Assembly (NCBI GenBank): GCA_026129765.1
Contig: JAHCHP010000005.1
Coordinates: 62,001-126,000, forward strand
Length of the DNA: 64,000 nucleotides
DNA from: Fimbriimonadia bacterium
Lineage (GTDB): Bacteria; Armatimonadota; Fimbriimonadia; Fimbriimonadales; GBS-DC
Direction: 5' to 3'
Shown here one piece after another: positions 23,353 through 31,096 of this stretch (positions are counted from its first letter, which is position 1; each line of letters begins with the position of its first letter). A model generated the notes under the pieces. That model ran no database searches. It was not told where the DNA came from and saw nothing but the letters and a program-made list of their open reading frames with translations. Made by a program: the position numbers and the translations under genes.

Positions 23353-24567
23353 TCAAAAGTTCGTTCTCAATTTGGATAACCTCTCTGGGATTTCCTGGGC
23401 TTTTTTATACACCGCGCTGCTCGGATCAGGATTCTTGCGAATGCCACAATGAGCGACATCGTTTCTCAGATCACGAACAAACCTCCAAGCATCTAGGAAA
23501 TCTCTCTCGCTGGCAATGACATCATACCATTTGGATGGATATTCGTCCTCTCTCTCTTTGTTATTGCTTTCTCTCTCTCTCTTGTTTCTTTGTGACACAT
23601 TTTTTATACAAGCTTCCACCTTTAATCGCTCCTTAATGTGATCTACTTTAAGTCGCGCGCATGACCAACTTACTAACCATTCTCGGGCTAAGGTGACCGC
23701 TTGAATCACATGGTCATTTTGCACATACCAATCGACTAGTGCGCGCTGACTTTCCAAATCATCCCTTTGAAAAGGAGCATATTTTTCTCGAATTTGCTCA
23801 ATAAGTAAATCTAACGGTTGAACCCATTTTTCGGTGTCTTTAGAAGCTAAATCAAGACTTTGAGGTAGCTTACTGGCAAATTTCGGTATTTCATCTGTTC
23901 TCACGGTCAACAAAGCTTGAGATAAATCTGTCATTGCGCCACTCAACGAGGACAACTTCGTGGGTAAGCCTTCTCCTTCCGAAACGATAGAATTCCTGTA
24001 TATCGCATCATTGGTTTCTTTGAGAATACTTGCCATCCGCCTCGAGTCTCCACTCTGGATAAACTGGTCCGTAGCGTTCATCCAATCCAATAATGTCATA
24101 AATGGAGTCAGGTCAAAAACAGGAGCAATGCCAGTAGAGTCCTGTGCTTCAAACGCCCCGTAAAGAATGTGCTTTATATGAATCGCTTTGGCTCTGGTCA
24201 TAAACGCTGCAGCAACAAAGGCTAACATGGGTATGGATCGGAAGGCGTGCGTTACATCAATCACCACTTCTGAACCCGCATCAATTTCAGAAACCATTTT
24301 ATCAAATACTTCCCATAGCTCCGCATCGGACTTTCCAGAAGAAATTGGAACGGGTGTGATATTGTATCCCTGTAAGATACCCTTTAAGCCTTCTTCCCAA
24401 TTCGGGTGCTTCTCAGCCTCTTGCGTTAGAAAGACAAGAATCTCTTCTGGGTTCAGCCAAGTTGACAGAGCGTGAGCGAAGAAAGCAGTTTGTATCGGCT
24501 CAAGGGATTTCCATTGATACGATACTTCTTTGTATGAACCGGTTCCCACAAAAGTCAATAGTTTCAT
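23353..24567 (-). CDS. csx2: Csx2/Csx1-type CARF-HEPN ribonuclease (DxTHG family)
   Basis: A 404-residue CRISPR ancillary RNase. The N-terminal CARF half begins KLLTFVGTGSYKEV and carries the signature VVIDVTHAFRSIPML (D104, T106, H107), which binds cyclic oligoadenylate in this family. The C-terminal HEPN half ends with LRNDVAHCG, giving the RNase motif R368-x4-H373. A charged stretch RNKRERESNNKEREDE lies before the catalytic segment. On family grounds it degrades RNA non-specifically once Cas10 makes cyclic oligoadenylate. Its start overlaps cmr6 by four bases, so it belongs to the operon. The TIGR02221 (Csx2) subfamily is the best guess. Confidence 0.87.
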   Translation of the reverse strand: MKLLTFVGTGSYKEVSYQWKSLEPIQTAFFAHALSTWLNPEEILVFLTQEAEKHPNWEEGLKGILQGYNITPVPISSGKSDAELWEVFDKMVSEIDAGSEVVIDVTHAFRSIPMLAFVAAAFMTRAKAIHIKHILYGAFEAQDSTGIAPVFDLTPFMTLLDWMNATDQFIQSGDSRRMASILKETNDAIYRNSIVSEGEGLPTKLSSLSGAMTDLSQALLTVRTDEIPKFASKLPQSLDLASKDTEKWVQPLDLLIEQIREKYAPFQRDDLESQRALVDWYVQNDHVIQAVTLAREWLVSWSCARLKVDHIKERLKVEACIKNVSQRNKRERESNNKEREDEYPSKWYDVIASERDFLDAWRFVRDLRNDVAHCGIRKNPDPSSAVYKKAQEIPERLSKLRTNF

Positions 24568-25688
24568 AATGGCGTGATTTCCACAATGGTGATGCGATTC
24601 CCAGAAAGTTCGACTTTGATATTCGCCTGAATTTGCCTCTTTTTTCTCAACCCATCCATTTTCTCTTGAGATAAATTAGCGCGTAGATTTTGCGCTTGGC
24701 TACCCGTAACACTCGCGCGTTTTTGTTGGAATTGCGCGCTCAATTCACCAGTACCGGGATTCAACCGTACCGTCACATTTTCCCAGCTTTCTGTCGCAAC
24801 TTCAAGTGCAACGCCTGGAGCGGCTTGACCAGCGCCGGCTGGTTGCGCACCAGCAGCCCTTTCCGCACCCGTATTGAAATAGCCATAGCCGGCATTGGTT
24901 TTCCCGCCAATTCCTAAGTTTGCCAGACTCCACTTGAGCAGTTCTAATGTGAAAGTAGCCCACACATCATCGGGAGCCTCTATCGCAAAAAAGAACTTTG
25001 CTTTCGGTTTCACGACAAGAAATGGCACTGGTGTTGGATCATCGAAGTCGGTAGGAGCGACACTGCCCTTCTTGCCGTAGTAGTCCTGATGATGAACGGT
25101 GATCACGTCCCGGTGAAATGGTCTGCCATCGACAGAAGCCGGGTCATACCAGGCGTCATAAAACGTGATGCAGCCTGCCGATTCTCGTTGTCCATTTTCT
25201 TTGCCCACTCCCAGTAATTCACGATGCTGTTCATCCGAGATGTTATCCTCTTTGGATAAGCCAAAGAGCGCAAAAAACTGTGACTGGGATAGTTTTTCCT
25301 CCTGCATCAGCTTCAAAGCCCCGCGCCTGCACATGCCTTTTAAGGCAGAACCGGGAATGATCGGCATACCATAAGTGTGGCTGACGGTCAAGCCAACCTC
25401 CAACGGACTTTCATTGCCTAAACCAATGGCAAGCGAGGAGGCTAACTCTGCTTCTAAGTATCGCCCATCTTTGAATTGATTCTTCCAACGTTTATATGCC
25501 AATGAATAAGCATTTGACGATTGAACTTTCATAGCCAAACTCAGTAACTCTTCCTCCGGAGTTTGTTCGAGTTGGTTTCGAGCAGCAGCATCGCTTGGCT
25601 TGTGAGACTTCAGATACCTCGTCAACAATAGACCTGCATGGTTAGCGTTATCATCTACCACTAAAAGGTTACGCCGAGCAATCGTCAT
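24564..25688 (-). CDS. cmr6: Type III-B RAMP subunit Cmr6, with C-terminal extension
   Basis: A 374-residue RAMP protein capping the Cmr4/Cmr5 filament. Diagnostic: HTYGMPIIPGSALKGMCRRG (Cmr6-type RAMP motif), GCITFYDAWYDP, VHHQDYYGKKG, and the Gly-rich loop GIGGKTNAGYGYF near residue 270. Ordinary Cmr6 ends about there. Here an Ala/Gly/Pro linker (AERAAGAQPAGAGQAAPG) is followed by about 80 residues with a beta-rich, Gln- and Lys-containing pattern (ELSAQFQQKRASVTG, IKVELSGNRITIVEI), apparently an added domain. Overlaps cmr5 by three bases and the CARF-HEPN gene by four. Confidence 0.88.
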   Translation of the reverse strand: MTIARRNLLVVDDNANHAGLLLTRYLKSHKPSDAAARNQLEQTPEEELLSLAMKVQSSNAYSLAYKRWKNQFKDGRYLEAELASSLAIGLGNESPLEVGLTVSHTYGMPIIPGSALKGMCRRGALKLMQEEKLSQSQFFALFGLSKEDNISDEQHRELLGVGKENGQRESAGCITFYDAWYDPASVDGRPFHRDVITVHHQDYYGKKGSVAPTDFDDPTPVPFLVVKPKAKFFFAIEAPDDVWATFTLELLKWSLANLGIGGKTNAGYGYFNTGAERAAGAQPAGAGQAAPGVALEVATESWENVTVRLNPGTGELSAQFQQKRASVTGSQAQNLRANLSQEKMDGLRKKRQIQANIKVELSGNRITIVEITPL

Positions 25689-26074
25689 TAGCTTTCCCCC
25701 TGTCCGCTGTCAACATCCAATATGGACACTGCGAATCGTTTGAAATATATCCAAGCGCTGAGAATGCGCCGCGTATAGAACATGTATTCCTTCGCATTAG
25801 CGTTCAAAATATTCTGCAACAAGGAATCGGGCTGTAGACCGATCAAGGCAGCTACATGTTTCAAAAGAAGACTGTGCGCTTGTCCCCGATCTCCCTCAGA
25901 CGTTGCTTTATCCTGGGAAAAAGCGATCGCTTGACAAAGCCCGCAAGTTCTCACCATGACTGGGAAGCTGTGGCATACCCCCCCATAGATCTTCTTGACC
26001 TCGGCTCCTCTGCCTGAGACCTCTGTTACTAAGCGATGAGCCTTCTCCATATCTATTTGGGCTCGTGTCTTCAT
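25688..26074 (-). CDS. cmr5: Type III-B small subunit Cmr5
   Basis: About 128 residues from the ATG at 26074, which overlaps the cmr4 stop in ATGA. All-helical small subunit that lines the Cmr4 backbone: TRAQIDMEKAHRLVTEVSGR at the N-terminus, HSFPVMVRTCGLCQAIAFSQ in the centre (the GLxQAIAF motif of Cmr5), and YMFYTRRILSAWIYFKRFAV near the end. Two nearby cysteines occur in RTCGLCQ. Position between cmr4 and cmr6 supports the call. Confidence 0.9.
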   Translation of the reverse strand: MKTRAQIDMEKAHRLVTEVSGRGAEVKKIYGGVCHSFPVMVRTCGLCQAIAFSQDKATSEGDRGQAHSLLLKHVAALIGLQPDSLLQNILNANAKEYMFYTRRILSAWIYFKRFAVSILDVDSGQGES

Positions 26075-26910
26075 GGAATCACCACCCGGCAAAGACCACG
26101 TCCTACGGTTGCGTTCCCACCTATTTGGATCAAGGTCCCTGAATTAAGATTGTCGAGGCTAACCCCTTCTCGGTTACAGTGGTCGGCTATCATTACGAAG
26201 CCGTGAAAGATGCTCTCGGCTGGAACTGCCTCTTCATACCATAACCCGCCCTGCTTTACTACTTTTGTGTCCGTTTCTATTGAAATTCTGGCTGCGATTT
26301 CAGTCGCAGTTTCACATAAAAAACCGAAAGTCGCGTCAGAAACGAGGGCGAATCTTTGTTGAAAGTTGGTTTTTTCACTCTCATCTGAAAAGAGTTTAGC
26401 GGCAAGGGTTTGCGCAATGCCTGAACAATCTCCATTCGCCGATAAATCGAGGTCTTCCAGATAGACCTTATCCCCATGCTTCAGAACCGAGTTGGGAGTA
26501 ACCGATATTTTCATCGCTGTGTTATCATCAACAAGATTAGGAACCTCTAAGGATGCAGAACTGTCTCCAAAAACCGCCAGGTCCCGCTTAAATCGGTTCA
26601 GCACAAGCGGGCAAGTCGCGTAGGCAAAGGTGCCGTAATAACTTCTGACAGGTAAGCAAAGAATGCGCTGATCCGTAAAGCTGAACGCGCCCGCCTCCTC
26701 CACTGTACCAAAAGCGTTGTCAACCCACGATTGGTTATTTCCGTTCTTTAACAAATCTCTGAGAACCCCTTTCAGGCTGGTTGCCGGTATCACTGGATAA
26801 CCCGTCGCTTTTTCGCGGGCAATGGGTAAATCGATCACAGCCACCGCCTGCCCTGTCCCCGAATGAACAGGGGTTAATGCGTGCAAAAAAATCGCTTTTG
26901 CGTTTGCCAT
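26071..26910 (-). CDS. cmr4: Type III-B backbone RAMP Cmr4 (target-RNA nuclease)
   Basis: About 279 residues from the ATG at 26910 with GGAGG ten bases upstream; the longer frame to 26976 overlaps cmr3 and lacks a ribosome site. Repeated Cmr4 subunits form the filament holding the crRNA and cut the target RNA every six bases. Motifs: FLHALTPVHSGTG, then VAVIDLPIAREKATGYPVIP, in which Asp27 matches the catalytic Asp of Cmr4, then ATSLKGVLRD, and a C-terminal IQIGGNATVGRGLCRV Gly-rich loop. The retained Asp implies intact target slicing. It overlaps cmr5. Confidence 0.93.
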   Translation of the reverse strand: MANAKAIFLHALTPVHSGTGQAVAVIDLPIAREKATGYPVIPATSLKGVLRDLLKNGNNQSWVDNAFGTVEEAGAFSFTDQRILCLPVRSYYGTFAYATCPLVLNRFKRDLAVFGDSSASLEVPNLVDDNTAMKISVTPNSVLKHGDKVYLEDLDLSANGDCSGIAQTLAAKLFSDESEKTNFQQRFALVSDATFGFLCETATEIAARISIETDTKVVKQGGLWYEEAVPAESIFHGFVMIADHCNREGVSLDNLNSGTLIQIGGNATVGRGLCRVVIP

Positions 26911-26933
26911 CTTCTCTTTCAACCTCCTATAAG

Positions 26934-28079
26934 TTACCAAACTCCCCATAAAGCCAATCCGAAACCATCCGCGCAATCTTGAGGATGATCACTAACAGGC
27001 TTCAACCAGGCGTCAGCTAACCACGCGTCGTCACTTCCAGACACAACTTCAAAGAAGTAAACTGAGCCTGCAGGCACAAGCCATCGAACGGCTTTGGGAC
27101 CTCGCGCCTTATAATCCCAACCACTCACTGGTTCGCGTCGCTTCACAGCCGCCGCTTTCAGTTTCAGTACGACTCCGGGCGTACCCGGTGGACTTCCTTC
27201 CAATTGACCATTTAACCAACCTGGTTTCCAACCATCGGTAAACATCGCAGGAGTGGCAAGGATCATCCGAACTTTTTGGTTCTGCTTGTCTGAGTCGTTC
27301 AATCGGTCAGGACACTTTGGAAAGTCATTCCCAACACCAAGTTCCTCGACTCGCGCGACTCGTTTCTCTCCGCCCAACAAACCCACTCCGGTGAGCGAGA
27401 CCTCTTCATTCGTACGAATCTTCGAGACTAAGCTCCACTCCTCTGATGCCGTCGTTGTCGTGTGATCTGACTTTACATTCAGAAAGGATCTGTATTCCAC
27501 AGTAAACAAATCGCCCTCTTTACTAACTCCTTTGCCATCTTCAATGGCGACATGCACCCGCTCTTCGCGTAAAAGTCCTTCGATTTTACTGGGAAGCGCA
27601 AATTCATCTCCACCCGTGTATGAAAGCCACTGCTCCATGTCACTCCACTTCCAGAAATTGTAGCCGGATTCAGGTTTTACATCATCTGACACTTGCAACG
27701 GTTGCAAACTACTCTCCGGGAAATTGCAACCTGTCCCTTCAGCAGGTTTTTCGGGGCGCAGGCACATGACTTTAAACTGATTACCTCCGTTGTCGCGTGT
27801 GTAGATTAATGCGTCGGCAGGCGCTGCGAAAACCAATTCACCATTTCTCTTCAAAAGCGGTCCTCTTACTTCTGTCTGCAACGCTTTTTCGGGACCATCC
27901 TCTGCCCAGTTCCAACCCGCCTTGTTGCCTAAGTGGGTGCGAATGAAACCAGCAAACGTGCTGGGCAAGGGAATAGGCAAACTTCGAGCCGATAATGCGC
28001 CATCTTCATTCCCAAAGGGTCTCCCATCTCGGAACAACAACGGGTCAACTCCTTGTACTTCAATCATTGTTTCACTCAT
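26934..28079 (-). CDS. cmr3: Type III-B RAMP Cmr3
   Basis: A 381-residue RAMP at the foot of the complex, where it contacts Cas10 and the crRNA 5' tag. The N-terminus EVQGVDPLLFRDGRPFGNED carries the FRDGRPF motif that defines Cmr3. Also SARSLPIPLPSTFAGFIRTH and a C-terminal RWLVPAGSVYFFEV followed by a GFGLALWGVW glycine-loop end. Its start overlaps the cas10 stop by four bases and a 23-base gap follows before cmr4. Confidence 0.93.
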   Translation of the reverse strand: MSETMIEVQGVDPLLFRDGRPFGNEDGALSARSLPIPLPSTFAGFIRTHLGNKAGWNWAEDGPEKALQTEVRGPLLKRNGELVFAAPADALIYTRDNGGNQFKVMCLRPEKPAEGTGCNFPESSLQPLQVSDDVKPESGYNFWKWSDMEQWLSYTGGDEFALPSKIEGLLREERVHVAIEDGKGVSKEGDLFTVEYRSFLNVKSDHTTTTASEEWSLVSKIRTNEEVSLTGVGLLGGEKRVARVEELGVGNDFPKCPDRLNDSDKQNQKVRMILATPAMFTDGWKPGWLNGQLEGSPPGTPGVVLKLKAAAVKRREPVSGWDYKARGPKAVRWLVPAGSVYFFEVVSGSDDAWLADAWLKPVSDHPQDCADGFGLALWGVW

Positions 28080-29746
28080 GCGTCCCCTCCAGCCACCGGA
28101 AGCTCGGGATATGAACCCAAGAACCGCCCAATCACTAATAATTTAGCGAACTCTTCTACCTTCCTTGATTCTGAGAACCAAGCGGCAGGAAACAAGTTCT
28201 GACTCCCATAACGCGAAAGAATCTCGTTGCCGCCTTGCTTTCGTTTGATAATTCGCTCTGACTCTGACCTTAAGAATCCTTCGTCATAGTTTAAAGCCGT
28301 GTTCGAGGCTTCCCGAGCAAGGTTTCGCAATTCATAAGGGAATCCTCGCGAAAGCCCCTTCTCGTTGGTTCTGAAGGCAGTGATCCAGGTGTTCCAGATA
28401 TTCAAGTCTGCCCACTTGGATGAAACTGACATCGCTTCTCCGCCACGCGTATGTAAAGCGACAGCAAGTGAATCGCGTGCCCTCTTTGCTTCTCTTTCAG
28501 CATTCCTTGCCCACTCAAGACTACTTTGCAGGTTATCCATATGATGAACGATGGCAATGCCCGCAGAAAGCGTTGCAGAAACATTCAACTCGCCCATTTT
28601 CGCAGCGAATGTCTCACTCAGTTCCTTGACGCAGGCAATCGCTCCATTGACAGGCAAGAAGGCAAGCACATCATCTCCTCCGTTGTAGACGGGATAACCG
28701 TGATACTTACTCACGATGTCTGGAACCGATTGAGAAAACTCCCCGATTTTGCGAGAGAATTCCCGGTGTTGATCTTCACTTTCTAAGTCGCTCAGCAACT
28801 TACCCACACGGTCGCCATCAGCAATAAGAATCGCGTAGTAGGCAATCTTCTCGTCGTTTACTCCGGTTGCGTCTAAAACTTGTTTTCGATGTCCTTTGAT
28901 GGCGGAGACATCTAATTCGGCTTCTGGAAACATATCAAGAACATCCTTGATACGACTCTCAAACATCAAGTCGCTCCAGTGGACAGCATTGCCTAAAGGT
29001 CTGGCAATGTCCTTCAAAGATTTAAGCGATTCCGCCGCTTTTGTCTGAGCGATACGTTCTGTGCTGCGAACGCCCATTTCGGAAGTTGATGGAACATGGT
29101 TTGTGGACTCATAACCTCTTAGTCGTTTCATCAAAGAGATGGCGTCCAGAGTCTCCCGAGTTTTGAGCCGAAGGGGTCCGTCATAGAACAGAGCATTCAC
29201 CCTAAATCCGTCACTTACAGCGACAATACTGTCTCTGGATGGATCCAAGGGACTCTTTGGTATGTTCGCTTTGGACTGTGGTTGCTGAAACTCCCTGAGC
29301 GCCTTTCTACCTGCAAGTAATCGCTCAACTGACTTCCGAGCCTCTTCATAGTTGCCGTTGTAAGGAACCCAGGCTGCATAGAACTCCAGGAAATGCTCGA
29401 TTTGGTTGTCAGCGAGTTTCTCGTTGATGGACTTTTGCAAAACAGGAAGCAGACCCGCATATGCAGCAGTCCACTGCGCCTTGAGATATTCTTTGGCTAT
29501 TTGCTGTGCCTCGCCAGCAACCGCTTTTGGATCGCCTTCCACTACACAGAGAAGCTTATTGGCTGGCTCTGTTTGGATATCTGCTGGGAAAATTAGCGTT
29601 GCGCCAGAGTTTTCCAGGTTCACTGCCACTTCTTTGGCAATATCAACCAACAAATCAGAACCTGCTTTCAAATCAGCCGTCCTGCGTGATGCCGCGATAA
29701 AGTCTTGAACGGGACCGATAGCGATGGATAAGAGGTATTTGCTCAT
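28076..29746 (-). CDS. cmr2: Cas10/Cmr2, HD-less with GGDD cyclase motif
   Basis: A 556-residue large subunit that polymerises ATP into cyclic oligoadenylate when target RNA is bound. It begins SKYLLSIAIGPVQDFIAASR, the start of the first palm domain. The N-terminal HD nuclease domain of many Cas10 proteins is therefore absent. The catalytic palm has YPVYNGGDDVLAFLP, with GGDD at 356-359, and an earlier AYYAILIADGDRVGKLL with the other palm metal site. Cyclase activity should be intact, ssDNA cleavage not. An arrangement of this kind depends on downstream effectors. Overlaps cmr1 and cmr3 by four bases each. Confidence 0.94.
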   Translation of the reverse strand: MSKYLLSIAIGPVQDFIAASRRTADLKAGSDLLVDIAKEVAVNLENSGATLIFPADIQTEPANKLLCVVEGDPKAVAGEAQQIAKEYLKAQWTAAYAGLLPVLQKSINEKLADNQIEHFLEFYAAWVPYNGNYEEARKSVERLLAGRKALREFQQPQSKANIPKSPLDPSRDSIVAVSDGFRVNALFYDGPLRLKTRETLDAISLMKRLRGYESTNHVPSTSEMGVRSTERIAQTKAAESLKSLKDIARPLGNAVHWSDLMFESRIKDVLDMFPEAELDVSAIKGHRKQVLDATGVNDEKIAYYAILIADGDRVGKLLSDLESEDQHREFSRKIGEFSQSVPDIVSKYHGYPVYNGGDDVLAFLPVNGAIACVKELSETFAAKMGELNVSATLSAGIAIVHHMDNLQSSLEWARNAEREAKRARDSLAVALHTRGGEAMSVSSKWADLNIWNTWITAFRTNEKGLSRGFPYELRNLAREASNTALNYDEGFLRSESERIIKRKQGGNEILSRYGSQNLFPAAWFSESRKVEEFAKLLVIGRFLGSYPELPVAGGDA

Positions 29747-30990
29747 GCGTTGCCTCCTAATTTGATCTCTTCAGTACCGACATGTTCTCTGGCAGCCACG
29801 ATAACCGCCTCCAGCGCGCTCGTCGCTTGGAGTTTTTTCATGACTGGATCATTCTGTTTATCGGGAGGGAGCAAAGTCACTTTTCTCTCCCTGATTGTTA
29901 TTTCCGTAGGCTCTGGGGCTTTCATCACAGCGACCATGGGAACGAATTGACCATTGGCAAGCGCAAGCGGCTTGACAATCACAGGTGAAGCCATTCTCCC
30001 AGTGTCTTTCGACTTTATCTCACCGCTAAACGGCGCATTTCCAAACTGCTGAAAGATAATGGGAAGCCCGAGATAAGGTTTTGCCAATGATACTTTATCC
30101 TTATTTCTCAAATCAACCAACTCACCTCGGTAATCTCTCCACTTTGCACCCTTCATTGGATTGTATTGGATGTTCCCCACATGTCCTTTGCGAAATCGCG
30201 CCCAGAATGTGCCTAATTCTTTCCAAATTTTCATTGCGTCCGGCTTAGCTTCTCCAAGCGTGACGGTGCTTCCAGCCAAACTTGTCCAGTCAGCCGCTCC
30301 TCTGCGGTTGCCTGCCAAATTCGCAAACCACCTTTTTCGCCCCTCTTTGTCAGCAGGCGGCAACCACGCATCAGCACCGTGTCCTGTTACCTGCAATGCA
30401 CCGCACCCCCGCCGGGTTCGCGCGCCAACGCCTCCGAATGCCAGCCAGGCTTTAATCGCATTCTTAACTTCATTTTTCTGTTCGTCGTTTATCTTCTCAG
30501 CAAAAATAACTGTCAGGCGGAAAGAAACATTCACCCTCGCATTCGCTTCTGGCGCAGGGTTGTTGCCTGTCTGTGTCTGAAAAGGGAATAGAAAATAGCC
30601 CTCCTGTGGGCCTTCTCTTGGAGTAGACCTCGGCGCTAAGCCGCTATGTGGCTTGACTTGACCGGATTGATGAACAGCAACTTGAATTACAACCTTCCCA
30701 GCACTAACATTTGGATTGTCTTTATCAGCCGCTCCACCCCAAATTGAAGCCTCAGCCCTATATAAGTCTTGAGCCGTTGCGAATTGCGCTCCAGCCGTCG
30801 CCCTCCACCAAAAGCGTAAATGACCGCGAATAGTCGCCGGACGGATGACCGTACCGGGATCAACTTCTCGCGCTTCGTATCCTCCGCCAAATAAAGGGGT
30901 AATGACCTTAACGCTCAATTCCACTACTTCTCCAACAAGTGGAGATTCTTCTGGCCAAACAGGCGCAACAACTTTCTCTGTAATTCTCAC
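29743..30990 (-). CDS. cmr1: Type III-B RAMP Cmr1
   Basis: About 415 residues from the GTG at 30990, chosen because GAGGTGG lies just upstream; an ATG at 31023 (MPTAGRKEVEIV) is the main alternative. Cmr1 caps the 3' end of the crRNA and helps recognise target. Motifs: VKVITPLFGGGYEAREVDPG, then the signature VIRPATIRGHLRFWWRAT, and FGGVGARTRRGCGALQV, a typical RAMP Gly-rich loop. Length is within range. It is the first cmr gene and lies about 100 bases after the pentapeptide-repeat gene, close enough to share its transcript. Confidence 0.92.
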   Translation of the reverse strand: MRITEKVVAPVWPEESPLVGEVVELSVKVITPLFGGGYEAREVDPGTVIRPATIRGHLRFWWRATAGAQFATAQDLYRAEASIWGGAADKDNPNVSAGKVVIQVAVHQSGQVKPHSGLAPRSTPREGPQEGYFLFPFQTQTGNNPAPEANARVNVSFRLTVIFAEKINDEQKNEVKNAIKAWLAFGGVGARTRRGCGALQVTGHGADAWLPPADKEGRKRWFANLAGNRRGAADWTSLAGSTVTLGEAKPDAMKIWKELGTFWARFRKGHVGNIQYNPMKGAKWRDYRGELVDLRNKDKVSLAKPYLGLPIIFQQFGNAPFSGEIKSKDTGRMASPVIVKPLALANGQFVPMVAVMKAPEPTEITIRERKVTLLPPDKQNDPVMKKLQATSALEAVIVAAREHVGTEEIKLGGNA

Positions 30991-31096
30991 GATTTCCACC
31001 TCTTTCCTACCAGCTGTAGGCATGAATGATACCACATTAGTTAGTACTTACTCTTACTTTTAAACAAAAGTTCCCATACGATTGCCTTTCTACAGG

